From Bacillota bacterium (GTDB lineage: Bacteria > Bacillota > Clostridia > Lachnospirales > Lachnospiraceae): a stretch of DNA of 64,000 bases. The stretch's first letter is position 1. Every line of letters begins with the position of its first letter. A program made the translations under genes and the position numbers. The DNA lies in NCBI GenBank assembly GCA_023411215.1, contig JAEYOY010000001.1, forward strand, positions 98,889 to 162,888, written 5' to 3'. This document shows, piece by piece, positions 24,589 through 32,551 of this stretch. Under the pieces are notes generated by a model that ran no database searches, was not told the DNA's origin, and saw nothing but the letters and a program-made list of their open reading frames with translations.

Positions 24589-25291
24589 ATTCGCCTAGAT
24601 ATGCCTTCTTCACCTGCTCATTGTCCATAAGCTTCTTTGCATCATCTGTCAGAACAATTTTACCTGTCTCAAGAACATAAGCACGATCTGCAATTGACAA
24701 AGCCTTCTTTGCATTTTGTTCAACCAAGAGAACGGTGGTTCCACTTGCACTGATACTTTTGATAATATCGAATATTTCAGCAACCAAGATAGGTGACAGA
24801 CCCATTGACGGCTCATCCATAAGAATGATCTTCGGCTTTGACATCAGAGCCCTACCCATGGCAAGCATCTGCTGCTCACCACCACTCAAGGTTCCTGCCA
24901 TCTGGTTCTTTCGTTCCTCTAATCGCGGAAAACGTTTATAAACACTTTGAATAGATTCCTCAATCTCTTCCTTGTCCTTACGCGTAAAAGCACCCATCAG
25001 AAGATTCTCATAAACAGAAAGCTGCGCGAATACATGTCTGCCTTCCGGTACATGAGCAATACCCAAAGAAACGATCTTATGTGCTGGTATCTTCTGAAGA
25101 TCAATGCCTTCATATAATACCTCACCGCCTTTTGCACTAATCAAGCCGGTAATCGTATGCAAAATAGTAGTTTTACCGGCACCGTTAGCACCGATTAATG
25201 CGATTACTTCTCCTTCATTTACGGTAAAGGATACATCCCTAATCGCTTGAATCACACCATAATAAACCTGTAGATTTTTAACTTCCAGCAT
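24587..25291 (-). CDS. livF: Branched-chain amino acid ABC transporter ATPase LivF
   Basis: 234-aa ABC ATPase of the LivF class. Walker A GANGAGKTT, signature LSGGEQQMLAMGRALM, Walker B KIILMDEPSMGLSP, then the H-loop replaced by the Gln/Glu form (LLVEQNAKKALSIADRAYVLETGKI) normal for LivF. It powers import of Leu/Ile/Val or related amino acids with LivG, LivH, LivM and the binding protein. GGAGGAAG lies before the ATG. Last of the liv genes. Confidence 0.95.
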   Translation of the reverse strand: MLEVKNLQVYYGVIQAIRDVSFTVNEGEVIALIGANGAGKTTILHTITGLISAKGGEVLYEGIDLQKIPAHKIVSLGIAHVPEGRHVFAQLSVYENLLMGAFTRKDKEEIEESIQSVYKRFPRLEERKNQMAGTLSGGEQQMLAMGRALMSKPKIILMDEPSMGLSPILVAEIFDIIKSISASGTTVLLVEQNAKKALSIADRAYVLETGKIVLTDDAKKLMDNEQVKKAYLGE

Positions 25292-25320
25292 CTTTCTCTT
25301 CCTCCACTAACTTTACATGC

Positions 25321-25517
25321 CCGCCCTTTGAGTAAGCTTGTGCTAAGTGTTTTCTTTACACTTTGGGATTACACAGGCACAAACTATACATATTGCATCT
25401 TAGATATAGCCCAAAAGCTGGAACAACAAGGAGTTCGTTCCAATGGACGAACTTTGCAGTTCTTCCTAAGCGATTGAATATTCGCTTTGGGAATTGATCT
25501 TTAATTCACATTTTCAC
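25321..25517. repeat. Multi-hairpin gene-end element (family 3), copy 3
   Basis: It contains an AGCTTGTGCT / AGGCACAAACT stem (25335-25385) with inner AGTGT/ACACT, then GGAACAA ... TTCTTCC enclosing AGTTCGT (25432-25438) / ACGAACT (25447-25453), then an AATTCAC-type stem next to the livG stop. Compared with copies 1 and 4 the inner stem has changed on both sides (AGTTTGC/GCAAACT to AGTTCGT/ACGAACT) while pairing is kept. Confidence 0.7.
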
Positions 25518-25518
25518 A

Positions 25519-26277
25519 CTATTCTCCAAGATATGCTTTGATTACTTCCGGATTATTCAGTACCTCCTGAGGAATTCCATTAGCCAGCTCCATACCGAAA
25601 TTCAATACAAATATTTTCTCACAGATACCGGCTACAAGCTTCATATCGTGCTCAATTAACAGAATAGTAACATCATATTTATTACGGATCAGGGTTATTG
25701 TCTTCATTAATTCTTCCGTCTCGGAAGGGTTCATACCGGCTGCCGGCTCATCCAGTAACAGCATCTTAGGATTTGTCGCCAAAGCTCTGGCAATCTCCAG
25801 CTTTCTTTGTTTGCCGTATGGGAGATTCGCAGAGAGAAGATAAGCCTCTTTATCCAGATCAAATACCTTCAAGATATCGAGAGCTTTCTCATTCATCTGT
25901 TTCTCCGTCCTAAAGTAGGAGGGGAGACGTAAGATACCGGCTGCAGTGGAATACTTGTAATCATTGTGCAGACCAATCTTAACATTATCCAGCACAGACA
26001 TATTCTTAAATAAGCGGATATTCTGGAAGGTTCTTGCAATACCCGCTTTATTAATTTCGATTGTACTTAACCCGGTGATGTTAACACCATCTAAGGTTAT
26101 TACTCCCGCATCAGGCTTGTATACACCTGTCAGGAGATTAAAGGCCGTTGTTTTACCAGCGCCATTAGGCCCGATTAAGCCATATAATTCTCCTTTTTCA
26201 ATTGATATGTTAAAGGAATCAACAGCTCGTAATCCACCAAAGGAGATACCTAAGTTTTTCACAGATAGCATCGCCAT
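25519..26277 (-). CDS. livG: Branched-chain amino acid ABC transporter ATPase LivG
   Basis: 252-aa ABC ATPase: Walker A GPNGAGKTT, Q-loop in ARTFQNIRLF, a slightly altered signature (LPYGKQRKLEIARAL, as usual for LivG), Walker B KMLLLDEPAAGMNP and switch His in LLIEHDMKLV. Its Shine-Dalgarno (AAGGAGG) is within the last codons of livM, so the two are translationally coupled. Separated from livF by the 227-base family-3 element. Confidence 0.95.
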   Translation of the reverse strand: MAMLSVKNLGISFGGLRAVDSFNISIEKGELYGLIGPNGAGKTTAFNLLTGVYKPDAGVITLDGVNITGLSTIEINKAGIARTFQNIRLFKNMSVLDNVKIGLHNDYKYSTAAGILRLPSYFRTEKQMNEKALDILKVFDLDKEAYLLSANLPYGKQRKLEIARALATNPKMLLLDEPAAGMNPSETEELMKTITLIRNKYDVTILLIEHDMKLVAGICEKIFVLNFGMELANGIPQEVLNNPEVIKAYLGE

Positions 26278-26281
26278 AACC

Positions 26282-27373
26282 TTATGCCTCCTTCCTATTC
26301 TTCTTCACAAGGGACAATAAGATATCCTTGATTGAATGATTTTTACGCCATGCAATACATGCCGGATTCCAGTTGAAGATCATCAAGACAATTAATACAA
26401 TAGCATAAATAAGCATACGGTAATCTTGCATAAAACGAAGGTACTCCGGAAGAAGAGTCAGAACAACGGCAGCAATAATAGAACCACGGATATTCCCCAT
26501 TCCTCCAAGAACTACAAACACTAATATCATGATAGACATGTTATAACCAAAATTCTTCGGAGCAGCTACCAAACTGGATATATTATGAGAATATAGCACT
26601 CCGGCAACACCGGCCATTGCCGCTGATATGGAAAATGCAATGATCTTGAACTTGGTAATATCAATACCCACGGACTCTGCTGCAATTCTATTATCACGGA
26701 TCGCCTGAATAGCACGGCCAGAACGTGAATTTACAAGATTACTTATAATTAAATAAGATGCAATAAGTATTAAAACAGCAATAATAAAAGTTGTATTCTT
26801 AGGTGTTCCGCTAATTCCCTTTGCACCATTCAGAATGATATCTCCGTCCTCCGCCAGCCCCAATGAAATCGAGTCTTTGATAGAGACGTGGAAGCCATTC
26901 TTATCGATACCGATATATAATACATTGATTACATTCTTTATGATCTCACCAAAAGCCAACGTAACGATAGCCAGATAATCACCGCGCAGACGAAGTACGA
27001 CCACGCCAATCAGGATACCGAATATGGCAGCGAAGACAGCCCCGATCACCATTGCAAGAGTGAAGCGGATAAAGGTGTTGGTGATAATATTCTCAGTACA
27101 TCTTGAGAAAAACGCGCTAGAAAATGCACCGATACACATGAATCCCGCATGTCCGAGACTGAGCTCTCCCAGGATACCAACGGTCAGGTTCAATGAGATG
27201 GCCAGGATGGAATAATAGCATAACGGTACCAAAAGGCCCTTCATCAGGTTGGATAATACACCTGCTGAAATAAGAACCTGGCATAGGATTGATATGATAA
27301 GAATAATGCCTATTGTAATCAGGTTACTGCGTGTGGACTTATTCATTTGATTGAATGTTTTCATTTTTGCCAT
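26282..27373 (-). CDS. livM: Branched-chain amino acid ABC transporter permease LivM
   Basis: About 363 aa with 9-10 membrane helices. Family landmarks: LNLTVGILGELSLGHAGFMCIGAFSSA, LRLRGDYLAIVTLAFGEIIKNV and GRAIQAIRDNRIAAESVGID (the EAA-like coupling loop that contacts the ATPase). The ATG at 27373 (AGGTGG 5 bases upstream) is preferred to the GTG at 27382, which touches livH's stop. Forms the channel with LivH. Confidence 0.94.
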   Translation of the reverse strand: MAKMKTFNQMNKSTRSNLITIGIILIISILCQVLISAGVLSNLMKGLLVPLCYYSILAISLNLTVGILGELSLGHAGFMCIGAFSSAFFSRCTENIITNTFIRFTLAMVIGAVFAAIFGILIGVVVLRLRGDYLAIVTLAFGEIIKNVINVLYIGIDKNGFHVSIKDSISLGLAEDGDIILNGAKGISGTPKNTTFIIAVLILIASYLIISNLVNSRSGRAIQAIRDNRIAAESVGIDITKFKIIAFSISAAMAGVAGVLYSHNISSLVAAPKNFGYNMSIMILVFVVLGGMGNIRGSIIAAVVLTLLPEYLRFMQDYRMLIYAIVLIVLMIFNWNPACIAWRKNHSIKDILLSLVKKNRKEA

Positions 27374-27382
27374 TATGTCCAC

Positions 27383-28264
27383 CTACACTTTCTCTTGCAG
27401 CTTCTTGCCGAGTATACCGGTTGGCTTCACAAGAAGAACAACAATTAATATCATAAATACGATAGCATCCGCCAGCTGTGAAGAAATATATGCACGACTG
27501 AGGATTTCAATGATACCCAGCATGATACCGCCGATCATCGCTCCAGGAATGGAACCAATGCCTCCAAATACCGCAGCAACAAATGCCTTGATACCAGGCA
27601 TAGAACCTGAGGTAGAGGTTAAGCTCGGATAAGAGGAGAACATTAGCATACTTGCGATCGCTGCTAATGCAGAACCGATGGCAAAGGTGATTGCAATCGT
27701 CTTATTGACATTAACTCCCATGAGTACTGCTGCTGCCTTATCCTCCGATACGGCAACCATACTGCGGCCGGTCCTGGAATTTTTCACAAATACCGTTAAT
27801 AATATCATGATAATTAGACACAAGGGAATGGTCACCAGAGTCTCACCTGAAATTATCAAATCACCGCCGGCTAACTTTAATGCCGGAAACGTAATAACTG
27901 AAGCGAAAGACTTGGTATCTGCGCCAAAAATTAATAACGCGATATTCTGTAGCAGATAGCTGACGCCGATGGCAGTAATCAAGACTGCCAGAGAAGGAGC
28001 GCCTCGAAGAGGTTTATATGCAATGCGCTCTATTGAAACCCCCAACAGAGTACAGAATATGATCGAAATTAAGACTGCAACGATAGGGTTTAATCCCATT
28101 GTACTCATAATTGTGAATATCACGTATCCACCGATCATGATGACATCACCATGGGCAAAATTCAGCATCTTTGCGATACCGTATACCATGGTGTAACCAA
28201 GTGCAATGATAGAATATACACTACCAAGGCTGATTCCTTTTATTAAATACGAGATAAAGCTCAT
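27383..28264 (-). CDS. livH: Branched-chain amino acid ABC transporter permease LivH
   Basis: 293 aa from the ATG at 28264 (GGGGGT 6 bases upstream). About 8 membrane helices, with the LivH pattern SVYSIIALGYTMVYGIAKMLNFAHGDVIMIG at the N-terminus and the coupling loop GRSMVAVSEDKAAAVLMGVN. The second membrane half of the importer. The 400-base gap to livK holds a terminator and stem-loop repeats, which would let the binding protein be made in excess over the channel. Confidence 0.94.
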   Translation of the reverse strand: MSFISYLIKGISLGSVYSIIALGYTMVYGIAKMLNFAHGDVIMIGGYVIFTIMSTMGLNPIVAVLISIIFCTLLGVSIERIAYKPLRGAPSLAVLITAIGVSYLLQNIALLIFGADTKSFASVITFPALKLAGGDLIISGETLVTIPLCLIIMILLTVFVKNSRTGRSMVAVSEDKAAAVLMGVNVNKTIAITFAIGSALAAIASMLMFSSYPSLTSTSGSMPGIKAFVAAVFGGIGSIPGAMIGGIMLGIIEILSRAYISSQLADAIVFMILIVVLLVKPTGILGKKLQEKV

Positions 28265-28435
28265 AAATACCCCCGTCTGCATGTTTATGCACTAAATTAA
28301 GTTCATTTACTACTATTTCTTTACTATATTACCATAGAATATTTGCTTTTACAACAATAGGAACCAGAAAGACAGTTCATATGCCGCTTACTTATCTTTG
28401 GATTACTAACAATCTCATATGATAGATTAACCTAT

Positions 28436-28557
28436 GAATATAATAAAGTATGTTTCGCATTCTTTATTATCATGTACCGAAATAAGGTACGCTTCGTATT
28501 CTTAAATTATCATGTACGATGAAAGTACTCTTTGCGAACTTTCTATTGTCATGAATT
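28436..28557. repeat. Stem-loop repeat array (family 2), livK-livH gap
   Basis: Three units of about 38-40 bp, each ending ATCATGTA or GTCATGAA, with weak stems around a TTCGCA/TTCGTA core (for example AAAGTATGTTTCGCATTCTTT). It lies just downstream of the livK terminator on the minus strand, within the operon's intergenic gap. Confidence 0.6.
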
Positions 28558-28561
28558 AAAT

Positions 28562-28595
28562 ATACAGAGGGACACTGTCGTTCGTCCCTCTGTAT
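28562..28595 (-). terminator. Terminator/attenuator after livK
   Basis: ATACAGAGGGAC (28562-28573) pairs perfectly with GTCCCTCTGTAT (28584-28595), loop of 10 bases, followed on the minus strand by ATTTAATTC. It lies between livK and livHMGF and would reduce expression of the membrane components relative to the binding protein. Confidence 0.75.
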
Positions 28596-28674
28596 CTATT
28601 ATACACCTACATCATATCTTTCTCATAATCTTAGAATACTTTGCATTGAATCATCAATGTAATATTTTCCAATG

Positions 28675-29829
28675 TTATTCTGCTGATACATAAGCACTGT
28701 TCTTGATTACAACTGCTCTAGGAGCTTTATTAACTTCACCGGTAGCTTCCCAAGTCATACCTGCGCCGGTAAGACCATCCACAGTAATCTTTGGCATTAC
28801 GCCCTTAAGTACATCACACATATCAGAAACACTCATATCCGGTGTTACATTGCCTTCTTCAATTGCTTTCTTAATGATGTAAATTGCATCATAAGCATCA
28901 GCTGCGAACTGATTTGGTATCTCACCGTATTTCTCTTTGTATGCGGTAACAAATTTCACAGTTGCAGCATCCGTAGCATCTGCAGCGAATGGAGTTAACA
29001 GCATAACGTCTTCTGCTAAGGATGTATCAAAGTTTTCTACGCCAAGGATACCGTCAAGACCATCACACCCAAAGAAAATCGGTTCATATCCAAGTGCTGC
29101 TGCCTGAGTTAAAATCAAGGTAGCTTCTGAATAATAAATAGGCAGGAACACAAGATCTGCACCGGCATCTTTCGCTTTTTGGATCTGTACGGAGAAATCC
29201 GACTTGCTGTCTGCGGTAAACGCTTCAGCAGCTACGATTTCAAAGCTCTGACTTGCTGCTTCCTGAACAAACTTTTCATAAATACCGGAGGAGTATACAT
29301 CGGAGCTATCATAAATAACTGCCACCTTTGTTGCAATGCCCTTGCTGCCTATGTACTGGGCAGAAGCGATACCTTGATTAGGATCAGTAAAGCATACCTG
29401 AAAAACATTGCCATTTGCTATAACGTCTACAGAGGAAGCGGAGGGGGTTAATTCAAACATATTGTCATTAAATGTTTCTGCCGCAACAGCCTTGCAGGGA
29501 GTAGATGTAACCGTTCCCATAAGGATCTTCATGCCCCAGTCCTTTAAGGTGTTGTATGCATTTACAGACTTCTCTGGATCATGTTCATCATCCTCAAATT
29601 TAAAAGCAATCTGCTTTCCATTAATGCCGCCGGCTTTATTAATCTCTTCTACAGCCAATTCTGCCGCATTCTTTACATTTAATCCATAAACTGCTGCACC
29701 ACCGGTTACAGGTCCGATACCGCCGATATAGAATTTATCATCCTTAGATGCACTCCCGCAAGCTGCAAGGCTTGCTACTGCCATACTCATTATGATAAGC
29801 AGGCTCAAAACTCTCTTCATTTTTTTCAT
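28675..29829 (-). CDS. livK: Branched-chain amino acid ABC transporter substrate-binding lipoprotein
   Basis: 384 aa. A lipoprotein signal (MKKMKRVLSLLIIMSMAVAS, then lipobox LAAC with the lipidated Cys at about 24) is followed by a Peripla_BP_6 fold: FYIGGIGPVTGGAAVYGLNV, NAAELAVEEINKAGGINGKQI, the AEETFNDN-type region and NQFAADAYDAIYI. It is anchored on the outer membrane face, captures the amino acid and hands it to LivHM. AGGAGG lies 7 bases before the ATG. Strong promoter upstream. Ligand specificity (Leu/Ile/Val versus other amides) cannot be read. Confidence 0.95.
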   Translation of the reverse strand: MKKMKRVLSLLIIMSMAVASLAACGSASKDDKFYIGGIGPVTGGAAVYGLNVKNAAELAVEEINKAGGINGKQIAFKFEDDEHDPEKSVNAYNTLKDWGMKILMGTVTSTPCKAVAAETFNDNMFELTPSASSVDVIANGNVFQVCFTDPNQGIASAQYIGSKGIATKVAVIYDSSDVYSSGIYEKFVQEAASQSFEIVAAEAFTADSKSDFSVQIQKAKDAGADLVFLPIYYSEATLILTQAAALGYEPIFFGCDGLDGILGVENFDTSLAEDVMLLTPFAADATDAATVKFVTAYKEKYGEIPNQFAADAYDAIYIIKKAIEEGNVTPDMSVSDMCDVLKGVMPKITVDGLTGAGMTWEATGEVNKAPRAVVIKNSAYVSAE

Positions 29830-29939
29830 AAATTGACCTCCTGTTTAGTATTTCTTACAATGCTTGTGAAGAATAATAAGGCGTTCGTGGTAGCTAAGAC
29901 AAATGTCTTTCATGTGCGAACGTCTTTATCTTAGGTTAT

Positions 29940-29968
29940 ATAATAACCTCGAAAAAACGATTTGTCAA
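29940..29968 (-). promoter_or_regulatory. liv operon promoter
   Basis: On the minus strand TTGACA (29963-29968) and TATTAT (29940-29945) with 17 bases between; start near 29933. The leader of about 100 nt contains GACGTTCG ... CGAACGCC complementary arms (about 29881-29924) and an inner AAGACATTTGTCTT hairpin, which might regulate entry into the operon. No known riboswitch was recognised. Confidence 0.75.
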
Positions 29969-30044
29969 TATAATCTTTTAATGCGTTAAAGTCTTGTTCG
30001 TTACCATATTAAAGTATGGAATTATTTTGAAGAAACCGGAAGAA

Positions 30045-30168
30045 ACACGCTACGCGAATTTCTTCGATTCGCGTGGGGTGCGTAGCAATATATCCCTTGC
30101 CGCGAGGCGTGCAACCTACCTAGAGGGCTTTTTGTATTATAAGGCAAATTTTCTTATAACACAAAAAA
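30045..30168. repeat. Repeat family 5, copy 1
   Basis: A 5' hairpin (CGCGAAT/ATTCGCG) is followed by a stretch shared with copy 2 at 60911-61030: TTGCCGCGAGGCGTGCAACC, then GAG-GCTTTTT, then a second hairpin TTTTTGTaTTATAAG ... CTTATAACACAAAAA. It is between the liv promoter and the zinc-ribbon gene. The first hairpin differs in sequence from that of copy 2 although both are well paired. Confidence 0.6.
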
Positions 30169-30218
30169 TGTTGACACAACTTATTACTAAGTCATATCAA
30201 CATTCATCGCATTTCCTT

Positions 30219-30518
30219 CTAGCCTAGCTCTCCTCCACATTTATCGCAAAAGTCCAAGCCCTCCAAGGTAATACCGCCGCAGTCGGGACATATGATTTTT
30301 GCAGGGAGAATTTCTCTCTCAACAACCTCATACTCTATATTAGGATCTTCCGCCTCGTCATCGTCCAGATCAGCTTCTTGTGCCGTTTCGGTCTCCTCGT
30401 CGAAAGTCATATCCTCCAATAACTCTTCTTCCTCTTCAAATATCTCTTTTACCGACTTTTCCTTCTTGTGTTCCTCAATCTGTTTCTTCTTATTAAAAAG
30501 TCCACCAAATAATGACAT
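30219..30518 (-). CDS. Acidic zinc-ribbon protein
   Basis: 99 aa. A short basic N-terminus (GLFNKKKQIEEHKKEK) precedes a very acidic middle (about residues 26-62, e.g. EEEEELLEDMTFDEETET) and a C-terminal zinc ribbon with CPDCGG and CDKCGG (two CxxC pairs). No enzyme function is visible. Such proteins often act as adaptors or nucleic-acid-binding modules. It lies 56 bases downstream of the clpX-like gene on the same strand, so the two may be co-expressed; a role as an unfoldase accessory is speculation. Confidence 0.7.
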   Translation of the reverse strand: MSLFGGLFNKKKQIEEHKKEKSVKEIFEEEEELLEDMTFDEETETAQEADLDDDEAEDPNIEYEVVEREILPAKIICPDCGGITLEGLDFCDKCGGELG

Positions 30519-30573
30519 AAACTATCCCCTATCTATGTTCAGCTTCCACCCTTACAGGAATCTATGGGAAGAA

Positions 30574-32004
30574 TTAATTACCTGAGGCAATCAGCTTCTG
30601 TTTACCCACACCCCGCATCTCAATCGTCGGTACCCCTTTGCCTTCAATATAATCTCTGGTTATTGTCACTCTTCCAATATTATCGTCCTTTGGTATCTCA
30701 TACATAATATCCAGCATAAGGTCTTCCAATATAGCACGGAGTGCTCTCGCCCCGGTCTTCTTCTCTAATGCTTTCTCCGCAATCGCATCCAGTGCATCCG
30801 GAGCAAACTGCAGATCGACCTCATCCATTGCCAATAGCTTTTGATATTGCTTCAGAATGGCGTTTTTCGGTTCCTTCAGCACCTGCACAAGCATCTCCTT
30901 TGTTAATCCCTCCAGTGAGAACATAATCGGAAGTCTTCCTAAGAATTCTGGTATCATACCATACTCTCTGAGATCATCCAAATTGGCCTTCTGTAAAATA
31001 TTCGGCTCCTCATCGTATTTATCCTTCAGATCTGCATGAAAGCCGATTGAAGATTGTTTATTCAATCTTGTCTTTACAATTTTATCAAGATCCGGGAAGG
31101 CTCCACCGCAGATGAATAAAATATTCTGTGTGTTAATTGTAGTCAAAGGCACCATCGCATTCTTAGAGGATGCTCCAACCGGTACCTCAACATTACTGCC
31201 CTCCAAGAGCTTCAATAATCCCTGCTGCACTGACTCGCCACTGACATCACGACTGTTTGTGTTTCTTTTCTTTGCTATCTTATCGATCTCATCAATAAAT
31301 ACAATCCCACGCTCCGCTTTCTCCACATCATTACCTGCTGCCTGTAAGAGCTTGGAGATAACACTTTCCACATCATCACCAATATAGCCTGCCTCTGTCA
31401 GGGAAGTGGCATCGGTAATTGCTAAGGGCACATTCAGAAGCTTGGCTAAGGTCTTAACCAGGTAGGTTTTTCCGCTACCGGTGGGTCCTATCATCAGCAT
31501 ATTGGATTTCTCAATCTCAACCTCAGGCTCAATATGATCACCAATTCTCTTATAATGGTTATATACACCTACTGATATTACTTTCTTCGCATGCTCCTGA
31601 CCAATAATAAACTCATCCAGACTGGTCTTAATTACGTGCGGGGAGGGAATACTGTTACGGTCAAATTTCTGTTGTTCCCTCTCTTCCTCAGGCTTTTTCT
31701 TCTTCAACTTTTGTGCATTCGGTATCTCATTTTGTATGCCCGAAAGATTAAGCATACTTGGATTAATATTCATCATCTGCAGGTATGGATTGTCTGTCTT
31801 ATTAATTGTATCAAAGGTTTTCTGCATGCAGTCGGAGCAGATACTGATCTGATTCGGAATATGAATCATCTTCCCAACCTTACTCTCTGGCCTCCTGCAC
31901 AGATAACAGATTTCCTCATAATCCTTATTATCATCATGGTGATCCTTATTATCCTTATCTACCGAATCCTCTATACCGTCTATATTAAAATTATCTTTAC
32001 TCAT
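30574..32004 (-). CDS. clpX: ClpX-type ATP-dependent unfoldase
   Basis: 476 aa from the ATG at 32004 (GGAGG 6 bases upstream, preferred to 32016). An N-terminal C4 zinc-binding domain (CYLCRRPES ... CSDCMQ), a lengthened linker (about 70-110, KKKKPEEEREQQ), then AAA+ with Walker A GPTGSGKTYLV, pore loop GYIGDD, Walker B IVFIDEIDKIAKK, the ClpP-docking IGF tripeptide (SSIGFHAD), sensor 1 and a C-terminal small domain with GARALRAILED. It unfolds proteins for ClpP. clpP and tig are not adjacent, and several motifs are diverged (IPSPHVIK, GYIG), so this may be a second ClpX paralogue rather than the main one. Confidence 0.85.
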   Translation of the reverse strand: MSKDNFNIDGIEDSVDKDNKDHHDDNKDYEEICYLCRRPESKVGKMIHIPNQISICSDCMQKTFDTINKTDNPYLQMMNINPSMLNLSGIQNEIPNAQKLKKKKPEEEREQQKFDRNSIPSPHVIKTSLDEFIIGQEHAKKVISVGVYNHYKRIGDHIEPEVEIEKSNMLMIGPTGSGKTYLVKTLAKLLNVPLAITDATSLTEAGYIGDDVESVISKLLQAAGNDVEKAERGIVFIDEIDKIAKKRNTNSRDVSGESVQQGLLKLLEGSNVEVPVGASSKNAMVPLTTINTQNILFICGGAFPDLDKIVKTRLNKQSSIGFHADLKDKYDEEPNILQKANLDDLREYGMIPEFLGRLPIMFSLEGLTKEMLVQVLKEPKNAILKQYQKLLAMDEVDLQFAPDALDAIAEKALEKKTGARALRAILEDLMLDIMYEIPKDDNIGRVTITRDYIEGKGVPTIEMRGVGKQKLIASGN

Positions 32005-32215
32005 GTTATCCTCCATTCTGTTGTTTAACAGTTAACAAAATCGGGAGAAGTACATAAGACAAGCTTCTACTTGCTTGCCGTTATATTCACACTCCTTATT
32101 ATTACAATATTATAGCCTATCAGACATTATCACACAATAGTGTAATATTAAAGGATTTATTAATATTTGCTTAAAACTTAGGAGAAGCGATTATTGAATT
32201 ATATAAAAACCAAAA

Positions 32216-32521
32216 GGACTGTTGCAAAACGTATGGTATAAATGAAGGAAAGAACAACATGCATCCCTCACACACTGGTTGACTGACATCTTATTGTTTT
32301 GTATGCCAATATCAAACATAAATGTTTGCTTTTGTCATACAAAATCAATAATCTGTCCGTCAAACAGTGCATTTGCGCGAAAGCAAAGTAAGCATATTCA
32401 AGCTTGCTTGTACATATGCGAACGCGCTCGCGAACTGGATAATCTCAATAATTGAGATTATCCAGTATGGGATGCATGTTGTCCTTTCCTTCAGCATTTG
32501 CTTATGTTATGCTACAGCCCC
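32216..32521. repeat. Long palindrome with conserved core (family 4), copy 1
   Basis: A 306-bp imperfect palindrome. Outer arms AAGGAAAG-ACAACATGCATCCC and its complement near 32470-32490 pair almost perfectly. A 105-base core (32265-32369) starts CCCTCACACAC and ends TCCGTCAAACAGTG, and matches copy 2 (37129-37232) read in reverse. This copy also carries an extra near-perfect hairpin ACTGGATAATCTC ... GAGATTATCCAGT (32434-32466). It occupies the gap between htrA's stop and the clpX promoter region. No coding capacity. Confidence 0.75.
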
Positions 32522-32551
32522 TACAGTTAACTTTATAAACAATCTTACCTT

